Source of the DNA: an uncultured Oscillospiraceae bacterium
GTDB lineage: Bacteria > Bacillota > Clostridia > Oscillospirales > Acutalibacteraceae
Assembly (NCBI GenBank): GCA_900552265.1
Contig: URZE01000009.1
Location: 1-23,090 of the forward strand
Direction: 5' to 3'
Length of the DNA stretch: 23,090 nt
Numbering within the stretch: position 1 is the first letter of the stretch; every line of letters starts with the position of its first letter. The translations under genes were made by a program, and so were the position numbers. This document shows positions 1 to 8,216 of the stretch, piece after piece. The notes under the pieces were generated by a model. The model worked only from the letters and a program-made list of their open reading frames with translations. It was not told where the DNA came from and made no database searches.

Positions 1-130
1 ACTGAAACGGGAGAAACTGAAACGGGAGAAACTGAAACGGGAGAAACTGAAACGGGAGAAACTGAAACGGGAGAAACTGAAACGGGAGAAACTGAAACGG
101 GAGAAACTGAAACGGGAGAAACTGAAACGG
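1..130 (+). repeat. 15-bp in-frame tandem repeat (VNTR)
   Basis: Eight perfect copies of the 15-mer ACTGAAACGGGAGAA fill positions 1-120, followed by a 10-base partial copy at 121-130. The array continues off the left edge, so its true copy number is unknown. The unit is a multiple of three and reads Thr-Glu-Thr-Gly-Glu in the frame of the downstream gene. Two diverged period-15 units at 283-312 encode Arg-Thr-Glu-Ala-Glu twice and look like older members of the same family. Perfect identity between copies implies recent expansion or homogenisation. Confidence 0.95.
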
Positions 131-993
131 AAACAAGGGAAATAAGAATGAGGGAAGTAAAAAGGGAAATGGAAAGAATGGAAGCGAGTAGGAGCAAAAT
201 AAGAAGTAGGATGGAATGGAGAAGGAGGGAAATGGGACATATTAGTTTGCTACCAATGATACACGGGGATTTTTTAACGAGAAGGACAGAAGCGGAAAGA
301 ACGGAAGCGGAAAATAGTGACATGATATTATCTATAAATGGGTATTCTCTAATGGTAACAAGGACGGGACCGGGAAAAGTGAAAACGGTAGAAGAAGGGA
401 AAACAATAAATGTGGATGTGTTGAGAACAGAATCGAGAGAGAGAAGAAGAGAACTAAGAAAGATATACGGGATAATAAGAAGGAGAAAAATGATAGAAAG
501 GAGGCGAACGATAAGAAGTGGATTTATTAACGGTATGATGTTTGCTTATACCGATTACAGACGTTATCCCGGTATTATCTGTTGTTGCTTAAAGAATGGA
601 GAAACAATACATGTTAACCGCCATATGCTGGAAGAATCACGTGAGGAAAATACAAGAAAACTTCATGAGTGGGTTCGGAATTCACAAGATGTGATTAGAG
701 CACATGTTACTATGATCCCTGCAGATGAAACTTTAAATCAGTTATGTGCCTCATTTTTATTTTCGGACGCATATAGGGAAAAAATATTAGGAGAAGGAGT
801 TTGTGAAATATCTAGAGATTTATTGATTCGTATTTTGTCTGCTGCAAACTTTGAGTGGCAGGGAAGACCTCAATCCGAGGAATTTGATGTAAACAAGATA
901 GCGATGTCGTATATGAACGGGCTCCTAACAATAATGTGCTTTAATGGTGAAATAGAAACTTACGAAGCAAAAATAGGAGAATGTAGAGGATAA
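1..993 (+). CDS. Hypothetical protein with N-terminal TETGE repeats, 5'-partial
   Basis: The reading frame is open from base 1 to the TAA at 991-993, giving at least 330 residues, so the gene starts outside the window. An internal ATG at 148 is possible but has no clear ribosome site and would ignore the in-frame repeat. The first part is TETGE repeats. Residues about 43-175 are extremely rich in Arg, Glu, Met and Lys, with long purine-only stretches on the + strand. From about residue 178 the composition becomes ordinary, with a globular-looking C-terminal domain that includes the run IICCCL and a LHEW segment. I do not recognise this domain. No signal peptide is visible in the part seen. 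It is the only + strand gene in the left 16 kb and converges on the gene ending at 1133. A simple terminator follows it. Being a real gene is likely; function is unknown. Confidence 0.7.
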   Translation, partial: TETGETETGETETGETETGETETGETETGETETGETETGETETETREIRMREVKREMERMEASRSKIRSRMEWRRREMGHISLLPMIHGDFLTRRTEAERTEAENSDMILSINGYSLMVTRTGPGKVKTVEEGKTINVDVLRTESRERRRELRKIYGIIRRRKMIERRRTIRSGFINGMMFAYTDYRRYPGIICCCLKNGETIHVNRHMLEESREENTRKLHEWVRNSQDVIRAHVTMIPADETLNQLCASFLFSDAYREKILGEGVCEISRDLLIRILSAANFEWQGRPQSEEFDVNKIAMSYMNGLLTIMCFNGEIETYEAKIGECRG

Positions 994-1023
994 ACATTTA
1001 CTAAAGGATTTAGACAAAATCTA

Positions 1024-1065
1024 AGGCAGTGTACTAACAGGGTACATTGCCTATATTGTTGTTTT
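1024..1065 (+). terminator. Rho-independent terminator
   Basis: An 11-bp stem pairs AGGCAGTGTAC (1024-1034) with GTACATTGCCT (1042-1052), with one G-U pair and a 7-nt loop. It is followed by a T-rich tail, ATATTGTTGTTTT (1053-1065). It lies 31 bp after the stop of the first gene and is oriented to end that transcript. Confidence 0.75.
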
Positions 1066-1132
1066 CAAAATTTAATATATAAACACTTTGGATTGATTTT
1101 AAATAAACTACGCTATTCTTGAAAAACACTTA

Positions 1133-3955
1133 TCAGCCAAATAAACGGTTAACTATCAAATTTGTAAACCAATTTATTGTAGAAGTTTTAGTAGGCTTAC
1201 TTATAAGACCAGCTACGTGGTTCTCATCTTCTTTAACTCTTGAAACAAATTCGTATTTTGTGCTTGCTTTTAAATTTGAAAAAACAGAAGAAGACTGCCA
1301 TGTTTTTCCGTCATCCTTTGAAAATTCCAAAAGCTCATTGTCCTCCAATGTTATTTCGTGGTTGGTACGTTTTCTAACTTTCGGGCTGTTAGGTGCTGAT
1401 GGAGCAGAAGCTTTTGTAGATACTTTTATTGCATCACTTGTTTTTGAAGCACATCGAAGTTCGGTATCTTTAAACCTGTAAACGAAATTATAAGTTATTT
1501 TTGGAGTTAAACCTTTAAACTCAGGTGATTTTTTCCAAGTTTTACCATTATCTATCGAAAATTCCAAAGATTCAATATTTATATCTTTACTTTTAATATC
1601 AATTTTCACCGACTTATCAGACTGTTTTATATTTTTAATATTTAATTTCGGAGCAGGACTTACAGTCATATTTTTTGATAATCGAATTTTTGATAATCCC
1701 CTTAAAGATTCGTAGTTTGGATTATTGGGTGTAAATTCGGTAAGATATAAATTTTCACCTATTTTATTTGGAACTTCAATTAATTTAAATTTACCTAAGG
1801 TATTTGCTTTACCACTTAAAACTGTGTCTTTAAGATTATCGTTGTACTCTGTTGAAAATTCCGGCCAACTTTCAACCACTGTATGAGCTTTTTTGACGTT
1901 CATCAATACGTTTACGCTGTCTTGACTGTTAAAAAAATTTGTATTTGCTTCTTTTGCATCAAATTTTGCAATATAGGAACCCTTTGATACAACAGGGACT
2001 TCATTTTCATTTAAAAAATGCCACCCTATAGGTAATTTTATGTTCTTGAGAGTCATGTTTTCGCTATAAGTTATATCTGAGAGCGACAAAGTTGGTTGAG
2101 CTTTATCGATTGTAATATAAACATTTTGCCTACTTTCATGATAATTAGAGTTTTCACTATAAACGGCTTTAAAAGTAAATTTACCTATATTGTCTATTTT
2201 ACAATCAGGGTTTTCCCACTGCCAGCCGTGAGGAAGAACAAAATCTTTTAAACGTAAATCTGAACTGTATTCTCTTTTATAATGAGTTTTGGAAAGTTTT
2301 GGAGTTAATTTGTTCACATTGATTGGTACAGATAAGACAATGTTTTTGTAATTATCATCGTAGGGAACAAAAATAGCATCTTCATAATGGAGACCAGCGT
2401 TAAGTATTCGGTTCGGATTTACCCAACGCATTATTCCATTTACATTCGAATAAAATCCTGAAATTTTAGAATCACTAAGCGGTTGATTGTAAACAATATT
2501 TTCTGCGACAGGAAGTGAGTAAATCTTAGGATTTGCAGGTAGTACTTTTATTTTTATATCCACACTGTTAGCGTCTTTATAGATACCTGATTTAACTTCA
2601 TTGGAGTTAAAATATGCTTTATAATGAGATTTATTTACCTGTGGCACTTCTCGAGGATTTTTCCAATGCCATCCTTCAGGAAGCTTGATATCATTGAGAG
2701 TTTTGTTGCTGCTGTACTTTATACTATCTACTGAAGGAACAGTCGGAGCAATTTTATTAATTTTAATTAAAACTTCTTTTTTGCATTTAAGGTAATTATT
2801 ATCTTCATTGTAGACTGCATTAAGTTTGAATTCACCCACACGATCAAATTCAAAATAGGGATTTTCCCAATGCCAACCACGAGGAAGAGCAAAATCCATA
2901 GCATACATATGCTGTTTGTAATCACTGCTATAGTAAGTTTTTAAAAGCGTTGGCATTAATTTTTTTACAACAACTTTAACACGCATAGTGATACTTTCAT
3001 AATTCTTGTTATAAGGAATAAAAATTACTTCTTCTTTATGATCTCCAATATTTAGTTTTTTATTTGGATTAGCCCACATTAATTGACCATCAACATTTGC
3101 ACGCAATCCTGAAATGGTAGAATTACTCAATGACTGACCGTAAACAATTGAAGTTGCAGAAGGATTAGAAAATATTTGTACGGGTGCTTTACGAACAGTA
3201 ATATTGATAAATCTAGATTCAGAGCTGTAAGTATTATCATTAGGTCTAAAAATTACTTTGTAACTTGCTGTTCCAACATTTGGTTTATTACAAGAACTGT
3301 TACTATCCCATTCAAAATGTCCAGGTATATTTGAATTTCCACCACTCAAACGTGATTCACGAACTTGCTGGCCATACACTATCGTAGAAGCTGTAGGCCA
3401 ACTCATAATCTGAGGTTTAATTCTTTGTAGTTCAGGAATTTCTTGAGCGTTAACTGACGGAGTAGTGTTTTCCAGACAATCTTTTGCTACTTCAGAAACG
3501 GTTTGAATATTTTGCTTTACTTCCTCATTTGTGTTACTCAAAATTTCATTATTATTGTTAAAATCGAAGTTTTCATCAACTGAACTTGAACTAAATTGAG
3601 TTTGTCTATCTTTAAAATTATCGGACGCGTTAGCAGCAACTCCCGAACTACATCCTACAAACAACAATCCACTCATCAAACCAATAAGGACTTTGTTTGA
3701 ATGTGAAGAAAAATTTGTCCCTCCTGCAATATTTGAAACCTCTTCTTCAGACAATTCTTGTGGTTCACCAGAAATTTTTTTATTTATAATAATTATTAAT
3801 TTCAAAAATTCTTTGAACTCTTCAATTGTGTATCCTTCGACGTATGAGAGGCAATATTTATAAAGATCTTTAAGATTTCTCTTTTTTTTCATATTTTGAG
3901 TAAAATCAGTATCATTTATAATTTTGTTAAATAATATATTTAAATTTTCATTCAT
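1133..3955 (-). CDS. Nif11/double-glycine-leader repeat surface protein (940 aa)
   Basis: The start is the ATG at 3955, preceded by GGGAGG; an ATG 13 codons upstream has no ribosome site. Residues 1-79 match a Nif11-type RiPP leader: an amphipathic helical region with GYTIEEFKEF, then ELSEEEVSNIAGG ending in the double glycine at 78-79. Such leaders are normally cut by C39-peptidase ABC exporters. Directly after the GG is a second export-like stretch (KVLIGLMSGLLFVGC, about 88-102), which resembles a signal or lipoprotein segment but has an imperfect lipobox. The rest is Ig-like repeat modules. Type A, with an IVYGQ motif, is at about 183-255, 258-331, 474-549 and 690-762. Type B, with LPxGWxW, is at about 332-473 and 550-690. 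Two C-terminal modules with DNGKTW lie at about 780-925. There is no LPXTG motif. It is probably a secreted adhesin or scaffold. The exporter is not in the window. Confidence 0.85.
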   Translation of the reverse strand: MNENLNILFNKIINDTDFTQNMKKKRNLKDLYKYCLSYVEGYTIEEFKEFLKLIIIINKKISGEPQELSEEEVSNIAGGTNFSSHSNKVLIGLMSGLLFVGCSSGVAANASDNFKDRQTQFSSSSVDENFDFNNNNEILSNTNEEVKQNIQTVSEVAKDCLENTTPSVNAQEIPELQRIKPQIMSWPTASTIVYGQQVRESRLSGGNSNIPGHFEWDSNSSCNKPNVGTASYKVIFRPNDNTYSSESRFINITVRKAPVQIFSNPSATSIVYGQSLSNSTISGLRANVDGQLMWANPNKKLNIGDHKEEVIFIPYNKNYESITMRVKVVVKKLMPTLLKTYYSSDYKQHMYAMDFALPRGWHWENPYFEFDRVGEFKLNAVYNEDNNYLKCKKEVLIKINKIAPTVPSVDSIKYSSNKTLNDIKLPEGWHWKNPREVPQVNKSHYKAYFNSNEVKSGIYKDANSVDIKIKVLPANPKIYSLPVAENIVYNQPLSDSKISGFYSNVNGIMRWVNPNRILNAGLHYEDAIFVPYDDNYKNIVLSVPINVNKLTPKLSKTHYKREYSSDLRLKDFVLPHGWQWENPDCKIDNIGKFTFKAVYSENSNYHESRQNVYITIDKAQPTLSLSDITYSENMTLKNIKLPIGWHFLNENEVPVVSKGSYIAKFDAKEANTNFFNSQDSVNVLMNVKKAHTVVESWPEFSTEYNDNLKDTVLSGKANTLGKFKLIEVPNKIGENLYLTEFTPNNPNYESLRGLSKIRLSKNMTVSPAPKLNIKNIKQSDKSVKIDIKSKDINIESLEFSIDNGKTWKKSPEFKGLTPKITYNFVYRFKDTELRCASKTSDAIKVSTKASAPSAPNSPKVRKRTNHEITLEDNELLEFSKDDGKTWQSSSVFSNLKASTKYEFVSRVKEDENHVAGLISKPTKTSTINWFTNLIVNRLFG

Positions 3956-4023
3956 TAATTTTTTTCCTCCCTTGCATTGCGCATTAAAATACAAATGTAA
4001 AAATAAACAATTTGCATACGATT

Positions 4024-4053
4024 ATTATATAAAACCTATAAATATAATGTCAA
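4024..4053 (-). promoter_or_regulatory. Sigma-70-type promoter of the repeat-protein gene
   Basis: Read on the - strand, TTGACA (4053-4048) is followed by an 18-bp spacer and TATAAT (4029-4024). Both boxes are perfect consensus. The site is about 70 bp upstream of the ATG at 3955 and correctly oriented. Confidence 0.8.
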
Positions 4054-4708
4054 ATGACTCAATTTAAGCAAAATTTTAAAAGAAAAATATTTTTTAAATA
4101 ATATTGAGATTAATTACAGCAGTATTTATAGATATTTATATAATCATGATAAAAAATAAAGGAATTATAAAATAACTTAAAAATTGTTATATAACCTGTT
4201 TTCTGGATTCATATTTGTGGTTATTTGGATTATAAATTGGCACAATTCCTTTTAGCGTTTATTGATATTTTTAGTAAATTGCTCGTCTTTGACACATATT
4301 GGAGATAGTTTTATTAAGATTTAACCAATTTTTTGAAAACAAAACATTAATATTTAATGTTACAAGAAAATATTTAAACTTTAAATAACAACACACCTGC
4401 TTATGCGGATGATGTTGAAACAATACCCACTCATATTCGAAAGGTAAAAAATTGTTCTTAGTGGTAAATTATAAAGTTATTGATGAGATGTTTATATAAT
4501 AAAATAGTTTGAAACGTTAAAAAGATTTTTTGTTGTGGATTTACGCAAAAATAGAGAATGGTTTTATATTATACAAATGCCAAATGAAAAAATTTTAATA
4601 ATTAAGTCTTGATTATAAAAATATTTTTTAAGGCAGTGTCTTAAGATATTACTTTGTACAACAAATTCACCGTTAATATTGTCAGCGGATATATATCCGT
4701 GTAAAGAT
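4054..4708. other. AT-rich intergenic region with a possible gene remnant
   Basis: No convincing gene lies in these 655 bp. On the + strand a promoter-like pair TTGACA-17-TATTAA (4289-4317) is followed by a perfect 8-bp hairpin, AACATTAA/TTAATGTT (4343-4361). A short reading frame at 4384-4461 then contains TPAYADDVETIPTH, which resembles the end of a signal peptide (AYA/DD). It has no start codon and stops after 25 residues, so it may be the fossil of a secreted protein. A 14-bp palindrome, CGGATATATATCCG (4686-4699), lies just after the stop of the NPKTG gene and could form a 3'-end hairpin, but no T run follows it. Confidence 0.35.
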
Positions 4709-6079
4709 TTAAGCAGCATATTTTTTATTTCTATTGTAAACTGCAATTACCAAAATTCCTAAGAAACTTATTGCGAACAAGGAAACCCATAAAAGAATAT
4801 TGCTGTTGTCTCCGGTTTTAGGATTGTCTAAATTTTCTGTTTCTTTGATTTTAAAAATTGTACTGCACTCTCCGTCTGTGTAAACAAAAGTAATTTTATG
4901 TTCATCTGCGGAAAGTGTTTTGAGATATTCGCTGTTCATGGTAACGATTGTAGAACCTGAAGCAACTGTGTAATTTTCTGAATCTACCCACGAATCGTCG
5001 ACCTTAATACCTACAAATTTTGAAAAATCTCCATCAATGCGAAAAATCAGTGTGTTGTCGATGTTTTTTATCCAAGAACTATTTTCACCTTCAATTATTT
5101 TGTAGATGACAGATGACGGTGTCGTTTCCAAATCGACGATTAGATTTAACTTACAATCAAAATAGTATCTTGTGTAGTACTCATCTCTTGTTTCGTCAAT
5201 GACAACTTTCCCTGTTTCTTTATCATGAATAGTTTCATTATATGTTAATTTAGAACCGGTATAGTGTGTGTGAATAAAGTTCAATGCATAAGAAGTATTT
5301 GTATCAACACTATCTACTATAGTCATTATTGCTTTATTCTCAGATTTATTCCCAACTATTTTTATTAAAGCTTCTGAAGCATCTTGTGTTTCAATAAGAC
5401 TGGTTTTTTCATCACTTCCGAATTTATAATATTTAGTTTTTTCTAAATCAGCCATATCACATAAGGCCTTGGATAAATTATCTGTTTTTGTAAAATCAAT
5501 AATATAATCAGAACCTTTTTTCAGATTTATATCATCAGTTACTTGACAGTCAGTGTAGTTCTTACGGACACTTGTTTTAACTTCTACATTACCTCCCGAA
5601 ATATCTTTAACTCCTTTAACTTTTGTATCGATAAACAATAAAGCTGTAATATATTTGCCGTCCGGTGTTACCTGTACTACTGAATGGTCGCATTCATTTC
5701 CATTTACTTTAAAAACTCCTTCGTAAAATACTTTACTTTCAGATCCAATAGGAAAAACATAACCGTCCTTTGCCTTCAATGAGATAATAAATGCGTAATT
5801 CTCTTCTACTTTTGGTTTAAGGTTTTCGCTATTGGGTAAAATTGTCCCTGCATTGGATGAATACCATTTTTGGCTTTCAATGGTGTAATTGTTACTTTCG
5901 TCAACCGTTGCAAATGGTACGTTTTTGTACGACCATAATTCATTTGATACATCATTTATATTTATTTCCGTGATATTTGTGTCACCTTCTGCTGCAAAAA
6001 TCCCGATTGGTACAAATAAAACTACGATGCAGAGCGTAAATAACATTGCCATAAATTTTCTTGTTAAATTAATTTTCAT
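4709..6079 (-). CDS. NPKTG-type sortase-anchored surface protein
   Basis: The start is the ATG at 6079, with an AAAGGAGAGG ribosome site 5 nt upstream; an ATG 10 codons earlier would run through that site. The 456-aa product begins with a classical signal peptide (MKINLTRK, hydrophobic core, likely cut near IFAA/EG at about 27). It ends with a cell-wall sorting signal: NPKTGD (from about residue 419), then a TM segment (ILLWVSLFAISFLGILVIAVY) and a basic tail (NRNKKYAA). The NPKTG variant of LPXTG is common in gut Clostridia. The middle region of about 390 residues is not assigned to a family; it is Ser/Thr/Asp-rich and Cys-poor, in line with an extracellular beta-rich protein. It is a monocistronic unit with its own promoter. 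Sortase is not in the window. Confidence 0.88.
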   Translation of the reverse strand: MKINLTRKFMAMLFTLCIVVLFVPIGIFAAEGDTNITEININDVSNELWSYKNVPFATVDESNNYTIESQKWYSSNAGTILPNSENLKPKVEENYAFIISLKAKDGYVFPIGSESKVFYEGVFKVNGNECDHSVVQVTPDGKYITALLFIDTKVKGVKDISGGNVEVKTSVRKNYTDCQVTDDINLKKGSDYIIDFTKTDNLSKALCDMADLEKTKYYKFGSDEKTSLIETQDASEALIKIVGNKSENKAIMTIVDSVDTNTSYALNFIHTHYTGSKLTYNETIHDKETGKVVIDETRDEYYTRYYFDCKLNLIVDLETTPSSVIYKIIEGENSSWIKNIDNTLIFRIDGDFSKFVGIKVDDSWVDSENYTVASGSTIVTMNSEYLKTLSADEHKITFVYTDGECSTIFKIKETENLDNPKTGDNSNILLWVSLFAISFLGILVIAVYNRNKKYAA

Positions 6080-6188
6080 GATTTCCTCTCCTTTGAACTT
6101 GAGTATCATTTAAATATTTTTATAGAATTTACTTGTAGATAATTATATATTATAAATAAAAATATGCAAATAAATTTATGTTAAAAAT
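6042..6188 (-). repeat. Duplicated promoter/leader segment, copy 1
   Basis: This segment contains the promoter, 5' leader, ribosome site and first codons of the NPKTG protein gene. It recurs at 7636-7783. From start codon to promoter the two copies are collinear, exactly 1595 bp apart, with about six mismatches in some 117 bp (about 95% identity by eye). One extra base lies within the coding part of copy 2. Confidence 0.9.
6142..6169 (-). promoter_or_regulatory. Promoter of the NPKTG protein gene
   Basis: On the - strand TTGCAT (6169-6164), a 16-bp spacer and TATAAT (6147-6142) lie about 65 bp upstream of the ATG at 6079. The same boxes and spacing are preserved in the second copy at 7737-7764, which supports function. 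Confidence 0.65.
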
Positions 6189-6304
6189 TTATTGTGATAC
6201 AACTTCACAAGTACAGAATGTTAAGTATATTTAATTTTATAACCACCACTACTTTTACAAGGTGATGTAAAATTTTTTAAATTCAAAAATAATGTTACTC
6301 TACA

Positions 6305-6352
6305 CAAAAAATTTAACGACTACCTCCACTAAAATAGAAAAAGTAATCGTTA
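6305..6352 (-). terminator. Terminator of the subtilase transcript
   Basis: On the - strand TAACGATTAC (6352-6343) pairs with GTAGTCGTTA (6323-6314), a 10-bp stem with one G-U pair and a 19-nt loop. It is followed by AATTTTTTGTG. It begins 8 bp after the stop codon at 6360. Confidence 0.65.
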
Positions 6353-6359
6353 CATAAAA

Positions 6360-7504
6360 CTAAACTGCATTTAATGCATTTATAAAATTCTCAGGATTTA
6401 TAATTTTAAATCCATTATTTTCTACATAACACGACTCTCTTAATACTTGCATAATTTCATCATTTGAAACATTAGAGTTTACTTGTAATCCCAAAGCAAG
6501 TATTCCAGATAGAATAGGAATAGTTGCACTTTCAGAAGGGTATTGATAGCAATAAGAATATTCTCCAGAATGCCTTGATTCTGCAAATGTCCTACAACCA
6601 CAAGGAATACATATTAAATCACGTACTGAATTAATATTTCTTTTGGATGATATAAATTGTTTTTGCTCACCATCAAGTAACTTCAATGTTCCCTCTGACA
6701 AAAAACATTTTGAAATATCATCTACATCATTGTAATCTAAATAGCAACTTTGAAAATTATCTTTTGTATCAAATATTAGTATGCCGTTTTCCTTAGCACT
6801 TTTAAATGCCCCCTCCCATAATTGTCCATTTTTCATTGTATTTCCTACTGTTGCTGAAGGTGCAGCTGATACTGAAACTATACGAATTTGTTCTTCTTTA
6901 CTCAAAGATTTATTTTTTTCTATTATATAATTTAAAGCGTCTGCAAAATATTTAGCATCTTCAACCATAGGAACTTCTATATAGTGTAAGCTAACATCCG
7001 GTGCAATTCCTGTATTCTTACCTACAAGTAAACTAGTCATAGCAGGACCATGAAAGCTACTGCCAAAATAATTATCGGAATTTAATATTTCCTCCGGAAA
7101 AAAAGATTTAAATTCGGATATTGCATGTTTATACTCTGGATGTTCTAAAGATTTTCCCATACATTGATCTATGATCGCTACATGTATACCTTTACCAGTT
7201 ATACCCCGATCATGCAAATCTTTTATTTTCATTCCAGGATATTTAGCATCTTCTAATATTTTCCCAGGGCTTATGTTTTCCGGCAATTTAGAGCCGTCCG
7301 GCCAAATTGTATTTTGATTAAAAAATAGTGATCTTAAAAGGGATTCGTCCTTTATATTACATTTAGATAAATTTTTATCTCTTACATCTTCAAACTTTGA
7401 TACAGATGTCTTGAGAAAATTTTTGTAAACAAAATATCCACCAACTGTTATACCAATTAATGCTAGTGCTGAAAGAAAAAATTTCCAATTATTTTTTTAT
7501 TCAT
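6360..7504 (-). pseudogene. Membrane-anchored subtilisin-like (S8) protease, frameshifted in poly-A
   Basis: The frame encoding the protease is open on the - strand from 7496 down to the TAA at 6360. A TTG at 7286 lies inside it but would discard a clear N-terminal segment. That upstream part encodes a single membrane anchor (NNWKFFLSALALIGITVGGY) and a linker. S8 motifs, numbered from the TTG: Asp40 in GKGIHVAIID, His79 in FHGPAM, oxyanion Asn177 in DTKDN, and Ser253 in SESATIPILSG (S-x-x-x-P...G as in GTSMAAPHVAG). The natural start is probably the ATG at 7504 (MNKK...). It is in frame only if the A7 tract at 7498-7492 had eight A's; as written the product stops early. This is either decay, a phase-variable switch, transcriptional slippage or an assembly error. 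The catalytic residues are intact, so loss may be recent. The preceding 37-aa peptide gene is 56 bp upstream and probably co-transcribed. Confidence 0.75.
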
Positions 7505-7560
7505 ACATTTTTATTCCTTTTATTTTTAAATTTAATTGATTGAGTATTATTTAAGACATT

Positions 7561-7674
7561 TTATAAAATTTTTACAATACTAATTTCTGCTATTATCGTT
7601 GTCAAAACAAACAAAAATGTCATCAAAATATAAAGAACATTGCCATAAAATTTTTTTGCGAAATTAATTTTCAT
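7561..7674 (-). CDS. 37-aa hydrophobic signal-peptide-like peptide
   Basis: The ATG at 7674 has the same strong ribosome site (AAAGGAGAGG) as the NPKTG gene, because promoter, leader and start codon are a duplicate of that gene's. The product starts MKINFAKKFYG, has a hydrophobic core (VLYILMTFLFVLTTIIA) and ends EISIVKIL. At DNA level the first codons align with the signal peptide of the NPKTG protein, but one extra T shifts the frame and the rest has diverged. It may be a stub of a duplicated surface-protein gene, or a short exported peptide that now precedes a membrane protease. Translation is likely given the ribosome site; function is unknown. Confidence 0.45.
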   Translation of the reverse strand: MKINFAKKFYGNVLYILMTFLFVLTTIIAEISIVKIL

Positions 7675-7783
7675 GATCTCCTCTCCTTTGAGTTTGAATA
7701 TCATTTAAATATTTTTATAGAATTTACTTATAGATAATTATATATTATAAATAAAAATATGCAAATAAATTTATATTAAAAAT
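7636..7783 (-). repeat. Duplicated promoter/leader segment, copy 2
   Basis: This is the partner of 6042-6188. It keeps the promoter boxes, the leader, the ribosome site and the ATG. Similarity fades within the first 10-15 codons on one side and just upstream of the -35 box on the other. Confidence 0.9.
7737..7764 (-). promoter_or_regulatory. Promoter of the peptide/subtilase unit
   Basis: TTGCAT (7764-7759), a 16-bp spacer and TATAAT (7742-7737) on the - strand, identical to the boxes of the NPKTG gene. It lies about 65 bp upstream of the ATG at 7674. Confidence 0.6.
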
Positions 7784-7865
7784 CAAAAAACTTGCTAACA
7801 AAAGTTTTAAATATAAAAAATACTTAAAATTATCAATTTATTTAAAATTTTGTTGAACTTTTTAC

Positions 7866-8216
7866 TTATACTTTGGCGACTGATATTACAGATTTTTCTA
7901 AATTTTTTTGAGTTTTACACTCTTTAGCTATGCTATGTAACTGATGAATACCTGGTCTTGGGTGGGTAAACTTTTAACCGCTCTGTGCAGATTTTCGTTT
8001 TCAATCGTTCTATCCAACCAAGTAAACTTTTTCGAGAACTTGCTTGTCCATATCAAAATCATTCAAAAAACTATCATATATAATTTCTTTAAGAGGAATT
8101 TCATATTCTCTTATTTTTGAATTTTTAATATTATCCTTTGAATCCATATTTTTTATTACCTTATAAAAATAAACCAGCTCGTTTTTAATATTGTCAGGGC
8201 GGTCTTTTATAACCAT
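7866..8216 (-). pseudogene. Small regulator resembling sigma-70 region 4, two frameshifts
   Basis: The first frame runs from the ATG at 8216 (SD GGAGGTGA immediately upstream) for 68 aa to a TAG at 8010. Two tandem duplications explain the breaks. The first is TTGGTTGG (- strand, 8021-8014). The second is ATAGCATAGC (- strand, 7936-7927). Removing one unit of each joins three frames into one protein of about 114 aa. It then reads KVYLDRTIENENLHRAV, then KSLPTQDQVFISYIAKE, then CKTQKNLEKSVISVAKV before the TAA at 7866. The tail L-H-x-A-x-x-x-L-P-x-x-D-Q followed by IAKE and K-N-x-x-K-S is reminiscent of region 4 / HTH of the small sigma-like regulators found on clostridial mobile elements. Family assignment is tentative; the reconstruction itself is strong. 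The gene is surely broken as written. Confidence 0.55.

Noticed and set aside
1..130. CRISPR-like repeat array
   Set aside because: Units are 15 bp, contiguous and without spacers, and they read in frame into a gene, so this is a coding tandem repeat.
1119..1481. Open frame of 120 aa on the + strand
   Set aside because: It lies antisense inside the repeat-protein gene, whose own frame is far longer and has recognisable modules.
4629..4645. Shared 11-mer TAAGGCAGTGT with the terminator at 1023-1033
   Set aside because: It is too short to claim a dispersed repeat in such AT-rich sequence, and the flanks do not match.
4564..4746. Open frame of 60 aa on the - strand
   Set aside because: It overlaps the C-terminal anchor codons of the NPKTG gene in another frame, has no ribosome site and has AT-driven composition.
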